Below are positions 24,578 to 33,442 of a DNA stretch of 35,245 bases, in pieces (within the stretch, counting starts at the first letter, position 1; every line of letters starts with the position of its first letter). The stretch is from Burkholderiaceae bacterium (GTDB lineage Bacteria > Pseudomonadota > Gammaproteobacteria > Burkholderiales > Burkholderiaceae_C), in NCBI GenBank assembly GCA_018780645.1, contig JADMJJ010000115.1, positions 1-35,245 on the forward strand, given 5' to 3'. Position numbers and translations under genes: made by a program. Below the pieces are notes generated by a model. It made no database searches. It saw nothing but the letters and a program-made list of their open reading frames with translations, and was not told where the DNA came from.

Positions 24578-26755
24578 ATGACAGCAGACTCCGGCATGAA
24601 CCGAGCCTTCCCCGCGCGCCCAAAAGCGTGCAAGCGCAGCAGTCTTCGTGTCCTGGTGTTGGCGGCCAGCCTGGCTGCTGCTTTTGGCACGGCTGCCGCG
24701 GTGGGTCTGGGTCGGCCGGTGACGGCATCGTCGCTCGGTCAGCCATTGAACCTGATCGTGCCCCTGCGGCTCGACGCCGATGAGCCGCTCGCATCCGAAT
24801 GCGTCAGTGCCGAGGTGCTTGTGGGCGACTCCCGCCTGCCCGCGCCACTGGTGCGTGTGGTGGTCGAGGGTGCTGGCGACGGTGCTCCTCGCGCCTTGAG
24901 AGTGATCACCCTGCAACCGGTCGAAGAGCCGGTGGTGGTGGTCAATCTTTCCGTCGGTTGCCCGGCTCGTTTGACGCGTCAGTTTGTTGCCTTCATCGAC
25001 CCGGCGCCGACGCAGGTGCCTGCAGCCGCTCCTCAATTGGCACAGCTGCCGCCGCTTCAGCAGGCTACGGCTGCGCTGGAAGCACCTGTCCGCCGCGCGC
25101 CGGCCACTACCGCGGCGCCGCAGCTGGCCCAGGCCAGCCCCGAGCCGACGCCGGCAAGATTCAAGCCCGCAGCGCCCAATAAACGTCCCAAGCCTCGGGT
25201 GGTGCGACTGACGGCAGACGCTCAGGGCCTGCCCGGTGCCGCGATCCAGCCCGCGCAGTCCGAGACGGGTGAACCCGCTGTCAAACGCGCGGCACGCAGC
25301 GCGCCTGCGGCGCGAGCCAGTGCCCCCTCCGGGCGGCTGCGCCTCGATGCAGCGCAGGCGTCCGTCGCCCCGGCTGCGACCGCCGCCAGCGCCGTTGATG
25401 TGGCGGCACTGTTGGCGCAGGCGGCTTCGCAGGCGACCGGGGTCGAATCACCCGAGGCACAGCGCCTGCGGCAGCTGGAGTCCAGCCTGACCCAATTGCG
25501 CAGCGAAGCCAAGCAGACCAGCGAGACGTTGGCCGCCCTGCGGCTGCAACTGCAACAGGCACAGCAGGACAGATCGCCAAACTCATTGATATACGGCCTG
25601 GGCGCGCTGGCCCTGCTGCTCGGTGCGGGCTGCCTCTACCTCTGGCGGCTTCGGGAGCGCGAATCGCATCAACGCGAGATGGCCTGGTGGGATTCGCCCG
25701 AGGCGGCCGGCCATGTGCTGAAGCAGGAGGCAGGAAGCCCTGCCGCTGCTGTCGCCAGCGTGGCCGTCACGCCGGCCGCGACCCTCCCGCAGCCAGCGGC
25801 GGTGTTGGCGCCGGTCAGCCCTGTAGCGCCCGAGCCCGTGGCCTTGGCGTCTGCTCCCTTGGATGACGGACAGACGGACACTCTGCCGGCGGATGTCCTT
25901 GAGGTGCTGCGGGCCTCGCGCGAGCCCGCCGTCCCCTTGCACGAGCAGACCCAGGCCTTCGCCCGCGTTAGCGCGGCGCCGGACTTTGTTGCCGCCAAGT
26001 ACCTACCCGATATCTCGGTCACTGAACTGAGCGCGCCTGCCACCGGACTCGATCAGTCCGAGCCCGAGCTGCACAGCGACTTTGCACGATCTTCGTTCGG
26101 TGCCCACCAGGTTTCGGCGGAGGAACTGATCGATCTCGAGCAGCAGGCCGAGTTCTTTGTCGTGCTGGGCCAGGACGACGCGGCTGTCGAGTTGCTTGCC
26201 AACCACTTGCAGGCCAGCAGCGGTGCCAGCGCATTGCCCTATCTGAAGTTGCTGGAGATCCACCGGCGGCGCAGCGATGTGTCGGCCTATGCCGAGATCG
26301 CTGCGGCCCTGACGGAGCGCTTTGGCGTGTTGCCGCCGGTCTGGGACGATGCGGACCCGGCCGCTGTGCATGACCTTGAGGCCTATCCAGAGGTGCTGGC
26401 CCGGCTGCAGCGGCAATGGGGCGACCATGGCGCCAGCATGGATCTGCTGCAACGCCTGCTCGTGCGGCCGCTGGGCCGTGAGCTCGGGGATGGCGGCCAG
26501 CCAGCCAGCAGCATGGACATTGCCGCCTACCTGGACATGTTGCTGCTGTACTCGGTGGCGCGGGATCTGTCCGAGCATGAGGTGCGCGGCGATGAGGTCG
26601 ATGTCTTTCTGCCGCTGGACCAGCCGGGCGACTCTCCCCTGTCCACCAGCATGATGGCGACCCTCCCGGTTCAGGTGGACGGGCCGCGCAGCCGCCTCGG
26701 TGCGCTCGACCTGGACATCAGCGTCGGTGGCGACAGCGTCAACAGCAAGCTCTAG
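24578..26755 (+). CDS. fimV: FimV-like membrane-anchored protein
   Basis: Betaproteobacterial relative of FimV/HubP, the polar hub linked to type IV pili and cell-pole organisation. The product of about 725 residues has a signal peptide (basic start, then VLVLAASLAAAFGTAAA), an N-terminal FimV domain (GLGRPVTASSLGQPLNLIVPL) and an Ala/Pro-rich linker of about 200 residues. Next come a short coiled coil (RQLESSLTQLRSEAKQTS) and one membrane helix (LIYGLGALALLLGAGCLYLW). The cytoplasmic tail contains the TPR-like motif DLEQQAEFFVVLGQDDAAVELL. It lacks the conserved peptidoglycan LysM segment in an obvious form and the usual C-terminal FimV helix. ATG 24578 or 24596 may be the start. Its stop lies 2 bp from the convergent aminotransferase gene. 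Confidence 0.82.
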   Translation: MTADSGMNRAFPARPKACKRSSLRVLVLAASLAAAFGTAAAVGLGRPVTASSLGQPLNLIVPLRLDADEPLASECVSAEVLVGDSRLPAPLVRVVVEGAGDGAPRALRVITLQPVEEPVVVVNLSVGCPARLTRQFVAFIDPAPTQVPAAAPQLAQLPPLQQATAALEAPVRRAPATTAAPQLAQASPEPTPARFKPAAPNKRPKPRVVRLTADAQGLPGAAIQPAQSETGEPAVKRAARSAPAARASAPSGRLRLDAAQASVAPAATAASAVDVAALLAQAASQATGVESPEAQRLRQLESSLTQLRSEAKQTSETLAALRLQLQQAQQDRSPNSLIYGLGALALLLGAGCLYLWRLRERESHQREMAWWDSPEAAGHVLKQEAGSPAAAVASVAVTPAATLPQPAAVLAPVSPVAPEPVALASAPLDDGQTDTLPADVLEVLRASREPAVPLHEQTQAFARVSAAPDFVAAKYLPDISVTELSAPATGLDQSEPELHSDFARSSFGAHQVSAEELIDLEQQAEFFVVLGQDDAAVELLANHLQASSGASALPYLKLLEIHRRRSDVSAYAEIAAALTERFGVLPPVWDDADPAAVHDLEAYPEVLARLQRQWGDHGASMDLLQRLLVRPLGRELGDGGQPASSMDIAAYLDMLLLYSVARDLSEHEVRGDEVDVFLPLDQPGDSPLSTSMMATLPVQVDGPRSRLGALDLDISVGGDSVNSKL

Positions 26756-26757
26756 GG

Positions 26758-27912
26758 TTAGAGCCGCCCCAGACGTTCCAAAGCAAGGTTGAGGGTCTCA
26801 TCCGCCTTGGCGAAGCAAAAGCGTATCACCTGCTGCGCCGTGCCCTGCGCATAGAAGGCCGACAGCGGAATCGCCGCCACCTTCAGTTCTGCCGTCAGCC
26901 ACTCGCAATAGGCCTGGTCGTCCAGATCGCTTAGGCCCGAATAGTCCACGCACTGGAAATAGCTGCCCTCGCAGGGCAGCAGCTTGAACGGCGTTTCGGC
27001 CAGCCCGGCACGGAACAGATCGCGCTTGTTTTGGTAGAAGTCGCTCAGGCCCAGATAGGGCGCGGGGTCGGCCATGTAGGCCGCCAGGCCATGCTGCATG
27101 GGTGTGTTGACGGTGAACACGTTGTACTGATGCTGCTTGCGGAACTCCAGAGACAGCGCTGCTGGCGCGGCCACGAAACCGACCTTCCACCCGGTGACGT
27201 GATAGGTCTTGCCGAAGCTGGAGACAATGAAGGCCCGTTCGGCCAGGTCCGGCCACTGGGCAGCGCTCAGGTGCTTTGCGCCATCGAACACCATATGCTC
27301 ATAGACCTCGTCGCTGATCAGCATCACCTCGGTGGGGCGCAGCAGGTCGGCCAGGCGCTGCATGTCATCAAACGACCAGACCGTGCCGCTGGGGTTGTGC
27401 GGGCTGTTGATGATCAGCGCGCGGGTGCGGGGGTTGAGGGCCGCAGCCAGCCGCTCGAAATCGGGCTTGAACGTGCCGGGCGTCAGCGGCACGCGCACGA
27501 CCACGCCGCCGGCCATCTCGATGTTCGGCGCATAGCTGTCGTAGCAGGGCTCCAGCACGATCACCTCGTCGCCCGGGTGGACGATGGCCAGCAGCGCGGT
27601 GAAGATCGCCTGTGTGGCGCCTGCGGTGACGGTGATCTCGCTGCCCGCGTCATAGGCGCGACCGTACAAGCTCTGCAGCTTGGCGGCAATCGCCTCGCGC
27701 AGCTGCGGCACGCCGGTCATCGGCGGGTACTGGTTCAGGCCGGCGCGCATCGCCGCATCGACGGCGTCTATCAGCTTCGGGTCACAGCCGAAGTCCGGAA
27801 AGCCCTGGCCCAGGTTGACCGCGTCATGCGCTTGCGCCAGCGCGGACATCACGGTGAAGATGGTGGTGCCGACCTGCGGCAGGCGGCTTTGCAGCTTGGG
27901 GTTGAAGGTCAT
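26758..27912 (-). CDS. PLP-dependent aminotransferase, methionine/kynurenine type
   Basis: Fold-type I class I aminotransferase of 384 residues, closest in pattern to the methionine aminotransferase YbdL. Visible features are the entry VNLGQGFPDF, TAGATQAIF (PLP phosphate contact), the Asn and Asp of NSPHNPSG and LISDEVYEH, the PLP lysine in SSFGKTYHVTGWKVG and the substrate arginine in VIRFCFAKAD. In this family the amino group donor is often methionine or an aromatic amino acid. It is the last gene of a minus-strand series, starting 6 bp after the cysB stop, so a sulfur-amino-acid role is attractive but inferred. Confidence 0.9.
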   Translation of the reverse strand: MTFNPKLQSRLPQVGTTIFTVMSALAQAHDAVNLGQGFPDFGCDPKLIDAVDAAMRAGLNQYPPMTGVPQLREAIAAKLQSLYGRAYDAGSEITVTAGATQAIFTALLAIVHPGDEVIVLEPCYDSYAPNIEMAGGVVVRVPLTPGTFKPDFERLAAALNPRTRALIINSPHNPSGTVWSFDDMQRLADLLRPTEVMLISDEVYEHMVFDGAKHLSAAQWPDLAERAFIVSSFGKTYHVTGWKVGFVAAPAALSLEFRKQHQYNVFTVNTPMQHGLAAYMADPAPYLGLSDFYQNKRDLFRAGLAETPFKLLPCEGSYFQCVDYSGLSDLDDQAYCEWLTAELKVAAIPLSAFYAQGTAQQVIRFCFAKADETLNLALERLGRL

Positions 27913-27918
27913 GAGTGA

Positions 27919-28863
27919 TCAGAGCTCGTAGTCGGAACTGTTGCCGCTCATCGCCCGTTCGATCAGGCTGCGGCTCAGCCGGTCGGACAGCGCTTCGGCA
28001 AACACATAGACGAAGTTGCGCAGATAGGCGCCCTTCTTGAAGGCGATGCGGGCCACGTTTTGGCCGAACAGGTGACCCAGCGGGCGCGACACCAGCTCGC
28101 CGCCGGGCGGGTCTTCGCGCACCGCCATCTCGGCCACGATGCCAATGCCCATGCCCAGGCGCACATAGGTCTTGATGACGTCGGAGTCGATCGCCTCGAG
28201 CACGATGCTGGGCGCCAGATGACGGGCGCCAAAGGCCTTGTCGATGCGCGTGCGACCGGTGAAGCTGGGGTGGTAGGTGATGATGGGTTCGCCGGCCAGC
28301 TGCTCAAGCGTAGGCCGCTCGACCTGGGCCAATGGGTGGTCGGCCGGCGCCACCAGCACATGCTGCCATTCGTAGCAGGGCAGTGAGACCAGATCGTCGA
28401 ACAGGCTCAGCGACTCGGTCGCCAGGCCGACGTCGGCGTTCTCTTCCTGCAGCATGCGCACGACTTGGTCGGGGCTGCCCTGGTGCAGGCTGACCTGCAC
28501 CTGCGGGAACTGCTTGCGCAGCTTGGTCACCGGGGTCGGCAGCACATAGCGGGCCTGGGTGTGGGTGGTGGCAATCGACAACCGCCCGGCATCGCGTTTG
28601 GAGTACTCCTCGCCGATGCGCTTGAGGTTTCCGACCTCGCGCATGATGATCTCGATTGATTTGAGTACCTGCTCGCCGGGTTCGGTGACACGGCGCAGCC
28701 GCTTGCCATGGCGCGAGAAGATGTCGATGCCCAGCTCTTCCTCGAATTCCAGAATGGCCTTGGACACGCCAGGCTGGGAGGTGTACAGCGCCTTGGCGGT
28801 CTCGGTCAGGTTGAGGTTGCGGCGCACCGCCTCCTGGACGAAACGAAATTGGTGCAGATTCAT
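27919..28863 (-). CDS. cysB: LysR-type regulator CysB
   Basis: Transcription activator of sulfate assimilation and cysteine synthesis genes, normally induced by acetylserine and inhibited by sulfide or thiosulfate. The 314-residue protein starts at ATG 28863 (MNLHQFRFVQEAVRRNLN) and has the winged helix with ALYTSQPGVSKAILEFEEELG. The CysB-type effector domain follows with TTHTQARYVLP, the Thr-rich sulfate-binding loop characteristic of CysB/Cbl. The reading frame extends to 28893 upstream, but the family start and the overlap favour 28863. The cbiX stop overlaps the cysB start in an ATGA junction, giving coupled translation with a siroheme chelatase. Confidence 0.93.
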   Translation of the reverse strand: MNLHQFRFVQEAVRRNLNLTETAKALYTSQPGVSKAILEFEEELGIDIFSRHGKRLRRVTEPGEQVLKSIEIIMREVGNLKRIGEEYSKRDAGRLSIATTHTQARYVLPTPVTKLRKQFPQVQVSLHQGSPDQVVRMLQEENADVGLATESLSLFDDLVSLPCYEWQHVLVAPADHPLAQVERPTLEQLAGEPIITYHPSFTGRTRIDKAFGARHLAPSIVLEAIDSDVIKTYVRLGMGIGIVAEMAVREDPPGGELVSRPLGHLFGQNVARIAFKKGAYLRNFVYVFAEALSDRLSRSLIERAMSGNSSDYEL

Positions 28864-29258
28864 GGTGTCGTGGGACGGGTTGATGTCACCCATGCCAGCG
28901 TGGTGTCGGCCATGGCCTGCATCACAGCATCCGCCTCGCCGAGCGCGACATGCTGGGTCCAGACCACTTTGGTGCCGTAGTGCAGGCCCAGTCGCTCGAT
29001 CAGTGGGGGTACATCGCGCCGCACATGGCCGCTGGCGCCCAGGAACATCGGCACCACATGGACTTCGGTGCAGCCGGCCGCCACCAGGCCGTGGCCCGCC
29101 TCCTCGATGCCCGGGCTCATGAACTCAAGGAACGACAGCGCAACCTGCAACTCCGGCTGGCTGAGCCGGATGCGCCGCACCACCGCCTGGAACGGTGTGG
29201 CCCAGGTCGGGTCACGGGCACCATGGGCGATCAACAGCAATCCGGTCACAGGTTTCAT
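28860..29258 (-). CDS. cbiX: Sirohydrochlorin chelatase CbiX/SirB family
   Basis: Small metal chelatase that inserts iron (siroheme) or cobalt (cobalamin precursor) into sirohydrochlorin. The 132-residue form is about half the length of two-domain chelatases, like CbiX-short or SirB that work as homodimers. LLIAHGARDP carries the first metal-binding His, and VVPMFLGASGHVRRDVP the second, with the ASGHV signature. ATG at 29258 lies 4 bp from the lptG stop. Its neighbour is cysB, and sulfite reductase, a CysB target in known systems, needs siroheme, so ferrochelatase is the more likely activity here. Confidence 0.9.
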   Translation of the reverse strand: MKPVTGLLLIAHGARDPTWATPFQAVVRRIRLSQPELQVALSFLEFMSPGIEEAGHGLVAAGCTEVHVVPMFLGASGHVRRDVPPLIERLGLHYGTKVVWTQHVALGEADAVMQAMADTTLAWVTSTRPTTP

Positions 29259-29262
29259 GGCT

Positions 29263-30384
29263 TCAGCGATAGCGCACCAGCCAGGTGAAGGCACCCAGCG
29301 AGAGCAGGAGGTAGATCATGCTGGGCGTGGCCGCCACGGCCCAGGGCGTCCAGTTCTGCAACTGGCCGAGGTGGCCGGCCACGTTGTTCATCAAGACAAA
29401 GCTGATGCCCAGCATGATGCCGCCAAACACCTTCAGGCTGATGCCGCCGCCCCGCGCATTCAGGTAGGCGAAGGGCAGGGCCAGGGCCACCATCACGATG
29501 CAGGCCGCCGGATAGAGTGCCTTGCGCCAGAACTGGATCTCGTGCGCCTGGGCCGACTGCTCATGGGCCGACAGATGCCGGGTGTAGCGGTACAGCTCGG
29601 CAGTGGACATCACGCCGGCCGGCAGCACCGCTGCGGCGACCACACCGGCGTTCAGGCTGCTCTGCCATTGCGCCTCGGCTGTGGCGGTTTCGGTCACACG
29701 GGCATTGTCGGCGCTGGCCAGCCCCTGCGAAGGGAACCAACGCGTCTCTTTCACCCGGCTCAATGTCCACAGCCCTCGGGCATCGACCACGGCATGCTCG
29801 GCTTCGGTGCGGCCGAGCAATCGGCCATCGGCGTCGAATTCAAAGATGCGCACGCCGTCGAGCTGGCCGCCGGCACCGGCGCGGCTCACATTGACCGAGA
29901 AGTTGCGCTCACCGTCCGGCGTCTCGCGCCTGTCCTTCAGCCAGGTACCGCTGCGCCCGGCCGCGATGCCGCCCGAGAACTCGGCGCGCGTGTGCTCGGC
30001 GCGCTGGTCGAACAGCGGCGCCACATAGTCGCCCACCACAAAGGTGATGGCCGCAAACCCCAGCGCCAGGGTGGCCAGCAGCCCAAGCGCACGACCTGGC
30101 CCCAGTCCGCCGGTGCGCAGAATTGTGTACTCGCTCGACTGCGCCATGCGCGCCAGCGAGAAGATGCTGCCTATCAGCACCGCAATCGGGAACAGCTCAT
30201 AGAAGTGCCCGGGTACCTCCAGCAGGGCGAGATAGGCGGCGTGGCCGGCGGTGAAGCCCTTGCGGCCGACGCGATCCATTTCATCGACAAAGTCGATGAA
30301 GAAGAACAGCGACAGAAAGGCCAGCACGACAAACAGCACCGAGCCGACGATGTCCCGATACAGCAGCCGGCGCACCGTCCTCAT
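29263..30384 (-). CDS. lptG: Lipopolysaccharide export permease LptG
   Basis: Inner-membrane subunit of the LptB2FGC complex that extracts LPS and moves it to the periplasmic bridge. The 373-residue protein begins MRTVRRLLYRDIVGSVLF and has three N-terminal membrane helices, a large periplasmic beta-jellyroll region (about residues 130-270), and three C-terminal helices with the segment VALALPFAYLNARGGGISLKV. ATG at 30384 overlaps the lptF stop by 4 nt (ATGA). A longer open frame upstream is within lptF and is rejected. The arrangement lptF-lptG next to divergent pepA is common in Proteobacteria. Confidence 0.93.
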   Translation of the reverse strand: MRTVRRLLYRDIVGSVLFVVLAFLSLFFFIDFVDEMDRVGRKGFTAGHAAYLALLEVPGHFYELFPIAVLIGSIFSLARMAQSSEYTILRTGGLGPGRALGLLATLALGFAAITFVVGDYVAPLFDQRAEHTRAEFSGGIAAGRSGTWLKDRRETPDGERNFSVNVSRAGAGGQLDGVRIFEFDADGRLLGRTEAEHAVVDARGLWTLSRVKETRWFPSQGLASADNARVTETATAEAQWQSSLNAGVVAAAVLPAGVMSTAELYRYTRHLSAHEQSAQAHEIQFWRKALYPAACIVMVALALPFAYLNARGGGISLKVFGGIMLGISFVLMNNVAGHLGQLQNWTPWAVAATPSMIYLLLSLGAFTWLVRYR

Positions 30385-31481
30385 GTGGCACTCCGGGCGG
30401 GGCTGCGGCGGCGGGGTGAGAACATCCGGCCATGGTCGCGCCACCAGATCAGCGCCACACCAAGCAGGAAGGCACTGCCGTGGACGAGGGCCAGTGCGGC
30501 CGGCATTTCCATGCGGCCGCTGGCGACCCAGGCCTGCGAAAGATTGATCAGATTGAAATAGACGACAAAGCTAAGCACGGCAAACAGCAGGTTCCAGTTG
30601 TTGGCGCGGCGGGGGTTGCTGGCTGACAGACCAATGCCCAGCAGCACCAGGTTCAGGCCGCCGAAGATGATGCCCAGGCGCCAGGTCAACTCGCCCAGAT
30701 TGCGCGGCAGAGGGCTGGCCAGCAGGTCCAGCGTGGACATGGCCTTGGGCGGCAATTGCTCGGCCGCGCGCAACGCCTGCTGGTCAACGAGCACCCGGTA
30801 GTTGTCGAAGCGGGCGAGCGATTTCTCGCCGGTCTTGAGCAGCAACTCGTTGCGCTGACCCTTGTCGAGGACCAGGAAGCGGTCATCACCGACCAGCTCG
30901 ATATGGCCCTGCCGCGACGAGGTCACGGCCTCGGCATCCGGGTTGCTGGTGAGGATGAAGACATTGCGGCCGGTGCGTCCGTCCTCGCTGTCGCGTTCGA
31001 TGAAGAACACCCGAGAGCCATCGCGCGAGGTCTGGAACTGGCCCGGCGCCACTCGGGAGAGGTCGGAACGCTTCTCATAGCGTTCACGCAACTGTGAGCT
31101 GTTGCGGTTGCCCCAGGGCCAGACTACCAGCTCCAGCACGGCCACCACCAGCAGCACGGGCCAGGCCATGCGCAGCACCGGTCGCACGAAGCGGTTCAGC
31201 CCGACACCGGCGCTGAACCAGACGGTCATCTCGCTTTCCCGGTACATGCGGCCCAGGGCCACGACCACCGAGATGAACAGCGACAGGCTCAGCATTGTCG
31301 GCAGGTGGCCCAGTGCCGCATAGCCCATCAGCAGCACCACGTCCTGGGGCGCGACATTGCCCCCGGCGGCCTGACCCAGGGTGCGAATCAGCATCATTGT
31401 CAGCACGATGGTGAGTATCACCACCAGGGTCACGCCGAAACTTCGGGCTAGCTCTCGGCGTACTGTGGAATCGAATAACAT
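30381..31481 (-). CDS. lptF: Lipopolysaccharide export permease LptF
   Basis: Partner of LptG in the LPS extraction ATPase complex. The 366-residue protein starts MLFDSTVRRELARSFG, has membrane helices near residues 15-40, 55-80 and 95-125, a periplasmic domain with SRDGSRVFFIERDSEDG, and a C-terminal helical bundle with LIGLGLSASNPRR-like (LLGIGLSASNPRRANN). ATG 31481 is typical. Only 28 bp separate it from the divergent pepA start, so its promoter elements must lie within the pepA coding region. The upstream open frame, which would overlap pepA, is not used. Confidence 0.93.
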   Translation of the reverse strand: MLFDSTVRRELARSFGVTLVVILTIVLTMMLIRTLGQAAGGNVAPQDVVLLMGYAALGHLPTMLSLSLFISVVVALGRMYRESEMTVWFSAGVGLNRFVRPVLRMAWPVLLVVAVLELVVWPWGNRNSSQLRERYEKRSDLSRVAPGQFQTSRDGSRVFFIERDSEDGRTGRNVFILTSNPDAEAVTSSRQGHIELVGDDRFLVLDKGQRNELLLKTGEKSLARFDNYRVLVDQQALRAAEQLPPKAMSTLDLLASPLPRNLGELTWRLGIIFGGLNLVLLGIGLSASNPRRANNWNLLFAVLSFVVYFNLINLSQAWVASGRMEMPAALALVHGSAFLLGVALIWWRDHGRMFSPRRRSPARSAT

Positions 31482-31509
31482 CGCGGCACTTTTTCTAATT
31501 GGCGACATT

Positions 31510-32970
31510 ATGGACTTCCGTACCCAGGCAAGCACTCCAGAGGCAATCTCGGCCACCGCCGCAGACGCCATGTTGATACTCGTGGCCGGCGAATCGGTGC
31601 CCGCCCACCTCGATGCCAAGCTCGGCACCTTGCTCAAGGACGCTGTCAAGCAGGGCGACTTCGAGTTCAAGGCTGGCCGCGCGCTGTACCTGCACCGCCC
31701 CGCCGGTGTGAAGGCCGCTCGCGTGGTGTTCGTCGCCGTCGGCAAGGACACCGCCAAGGCTGTGCGCTCGGGCGTCACCGCCGGCCTGGCGCAGCTGAAG
31801 CACCGTGGCGCCAAGCATGTGGCGCTGGCCCTGTTCGGCTTCAAGGCACTGGACGAGGCAGTTGCCGAAGCCACCGTGCTGGCCGCCGCCGACGCCAGCT
31901 ATCTATACACCCACACCAAGCCCAGCGCCAGCAAGAGCCTGGAACTGGCCAAGCTGAGCTTCCTGTGCGACAAGGAAGAGGTCAAGGCGCTGAAGGCCGG
32001 TCTGGCCCGCGGCCAGGCGATAGCCGCCGGCGTGGAGCTGGCCAAGGAGGCCGCGAACCGCCCGGGCAACTATTGCACTCCAACCTATCTGGCCGAGCAG
32101 GTCAAGACGGTCGGCAGCAGCTATGGCATGAAGGTCGAGGTGCTGGACCGCAAGGCGGTCGAGAAGCTGGGCATGGGCGCCTTCCTGGCCGTGGCCCAGG
32201 GCTCGGACGAACCCCTGAAGTTCATCGTCGCCCACTACAACGGCGCGGCCAAGACCCAGGCGCCGGTGGTGCTGGTGGGCAAGGGCATCACCTTCGACAC
32301 CGGTGGCATCTCCTTGAAGCCAGGCGCCGAAATGGACGAGATGAAGTTCGACATGGGCGGTGCGGCGAGTGTGCTGGGCAGCCTGCGCGCGCTCGGTGAG
32401 CTCAAGCCCAAGATCAATGTCGTGTTCATCATCGCCGCCTGCGAGAACATGCCCAGCGGCCGCGCCATCAAGCCCGGCGATGTGGTGACCTCCATGTCGG
32501 GGCAGACGATAGAAATCCTCAACACCGACGCCGAAGGCCGCCTGATCCTGTGCGATGCCTTGACCTATGCCGAACGCTTCAAGCCCGCCGTGGTGGTGGA
32601 CATTGCCACGCTGACCGGCGCCTGCGTGATTGCCCTGGGCGGCGTGCGTAGCGGCATGTATGCCTCCGACGATGAACTGGCCGCGGCCCTGGACAAGGCC
32701 GGTCAGGATGCGCTGGATCCCTGCTGGCGCATGCCGCTGGACGAGGAGTATGCCGAAGGCCTGAAGAGCAACTTCGCCGATGTGCCCAATATCGCCGGCC
32801 GCGCCGGTGGCTCGATCACCGCCGCGAAGTTCCTGCAGCGCTTCACCGCCAAGTACCGCTGGGGCCATCTGGACGTCGCCGGCACGGCCTGGAACTCGGG
32901 CGCGGCCAAGGGCTCGACGGGCCGCCCGGTGGGCCTGCTGACGCACTTCGTGCTGTCCCAGGTTCGTTGA
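31510..32970 (+). CDS. pepA: Leucyl aminopeptidase PepA (M17)
   Basis: Hexameric cytosolic aminopeptidase with two metal ions per active site. The 486-residue product has the M17 signature NTDAEGRLILCDAL, the metal-binding VGKGITFDTGGISLKPG and DEMKFDMGGAASV, and the bicarbonate-binding arginine within the signature. E. coli PepA (XerA) also binds DNA for site-specific recombination; whether this one does is unknown. I chose ATG 31510 (MDFRTQAST) because the frame further upstream lies opposite lptF. It leads the pepA-holC-small acidic protein group. Confidence 0.95.
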   Translation: MDFRTQASTPEAISATAADAMLILVAGESVPAHLDAKLGTLLKDAVKQGDFEFKAGRALYLHRPAGVKAARVVFVAVGKDTAKAVRSGVTAGLAQLKHRGAKHVALALFGFKALDEAVAEATVLAAADASYLYTHTKPSASKSLELAKLSFLCDKEEVKALKAGLARGQAIAAGVELAKEAANRPGNYCTPTYLAEQVKTVGSSYGMKVEVLDRKAVEKLGMGAFLAVAQGSDEPLKFIVAHYNGAAKTQAPVVLVGKGITFDTGGISLKPGAEMDEMKFDMGGAASVLGSLRALGELKPKINVVFIIAACENMPSGRAIKPGDVVTSMSGQTIEILNTDAEGRLILCDALTYAERFKPAVVVDIATLTGACVIALGGVRSGMYASDDELAAALDKAGQDALDPCWRMPLDEEYAEGLKSNFADVPNIAGRAGGSITAAKFLQRFTAKYRWGHLDVAGTAWNSGAAKGSTGRPVGLLTHFVLSQVR

Positions 32971-33004
32971 GCGCTCGCTTGTCAAGGTACAGCCGGTGCA
33001 GGGC

Positions 33005-33442
33005 ATGACGGAAGTCAGCTTCTATACCGGAGTCCCGGGTCGCATCGACTACGCCTGCCGGCTCTTGCGCAAGGCGGTGTTGCAGGGGGCCAAGGTCACC
33101 GTGTGTGCGCCCGCGCCAGTTCTGGACCGGCTGGACAAGGCGCTGTGGACCTTCGAGGCCACCGAGTTTGTTCCGCATCTGCGCTGGAGCCCCGGCAAGG
33201 GTCAGGCCTTGACCCCGGCCATGCAGGCCACGCCGGTCTGGCTCGTCGAGCAGGCCGACCTTGCTCCGCACCATGAGGTGCTGCTCAATATGGGCGACGA
33301 GCTGGTGCCTGGCTTCGAGGCCTTTGCCCGCGTGCTGGAGGTGGTGTCCACCGATGCGATGGATGCCAGCGGCGGCCGTGATCGATTCAAGCAGTATCGA
33401 AGTCAGGGACTGAACGTGAAGCATCACGAGGTCAAAGCATGA
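33005..33442 (+). CDS. holC: DNA polymerase III chi subunit HolC
   Basis: Clamp-loader-associated subunit that links the replisome to single-strand-binding protein. The 145 residues begin MTEVSFYTGVPGRIDYACRLLRKA, with LDRLDKALWTFEATEFVPHL and the C-terminal RFKQYRSQGLNVKHHE typical of the family. GTG 32996 would add three residues and has an AAGG site 8 nt upstream, so it could be the true start; ATG 33005 is the family-like start. It lies 34 bp after pepA, the same neighbour as in many Proteobacteria, and its stop overlaps the next start by 4 nt. Confidence 0.92.
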   Translation: MTEVSFYTGVPGRIDYACRLLRKAVLQGAKVTVCAPAPVLDRLDKALWTFEATEFVPHLRWSPGKGQALTPAMQATPVWLVEQADLAPHHEVLLNMGDELVPGFEAFARVLEVVSTDAMDASGGRDRFKQYRSQGLNVKHHEVKA

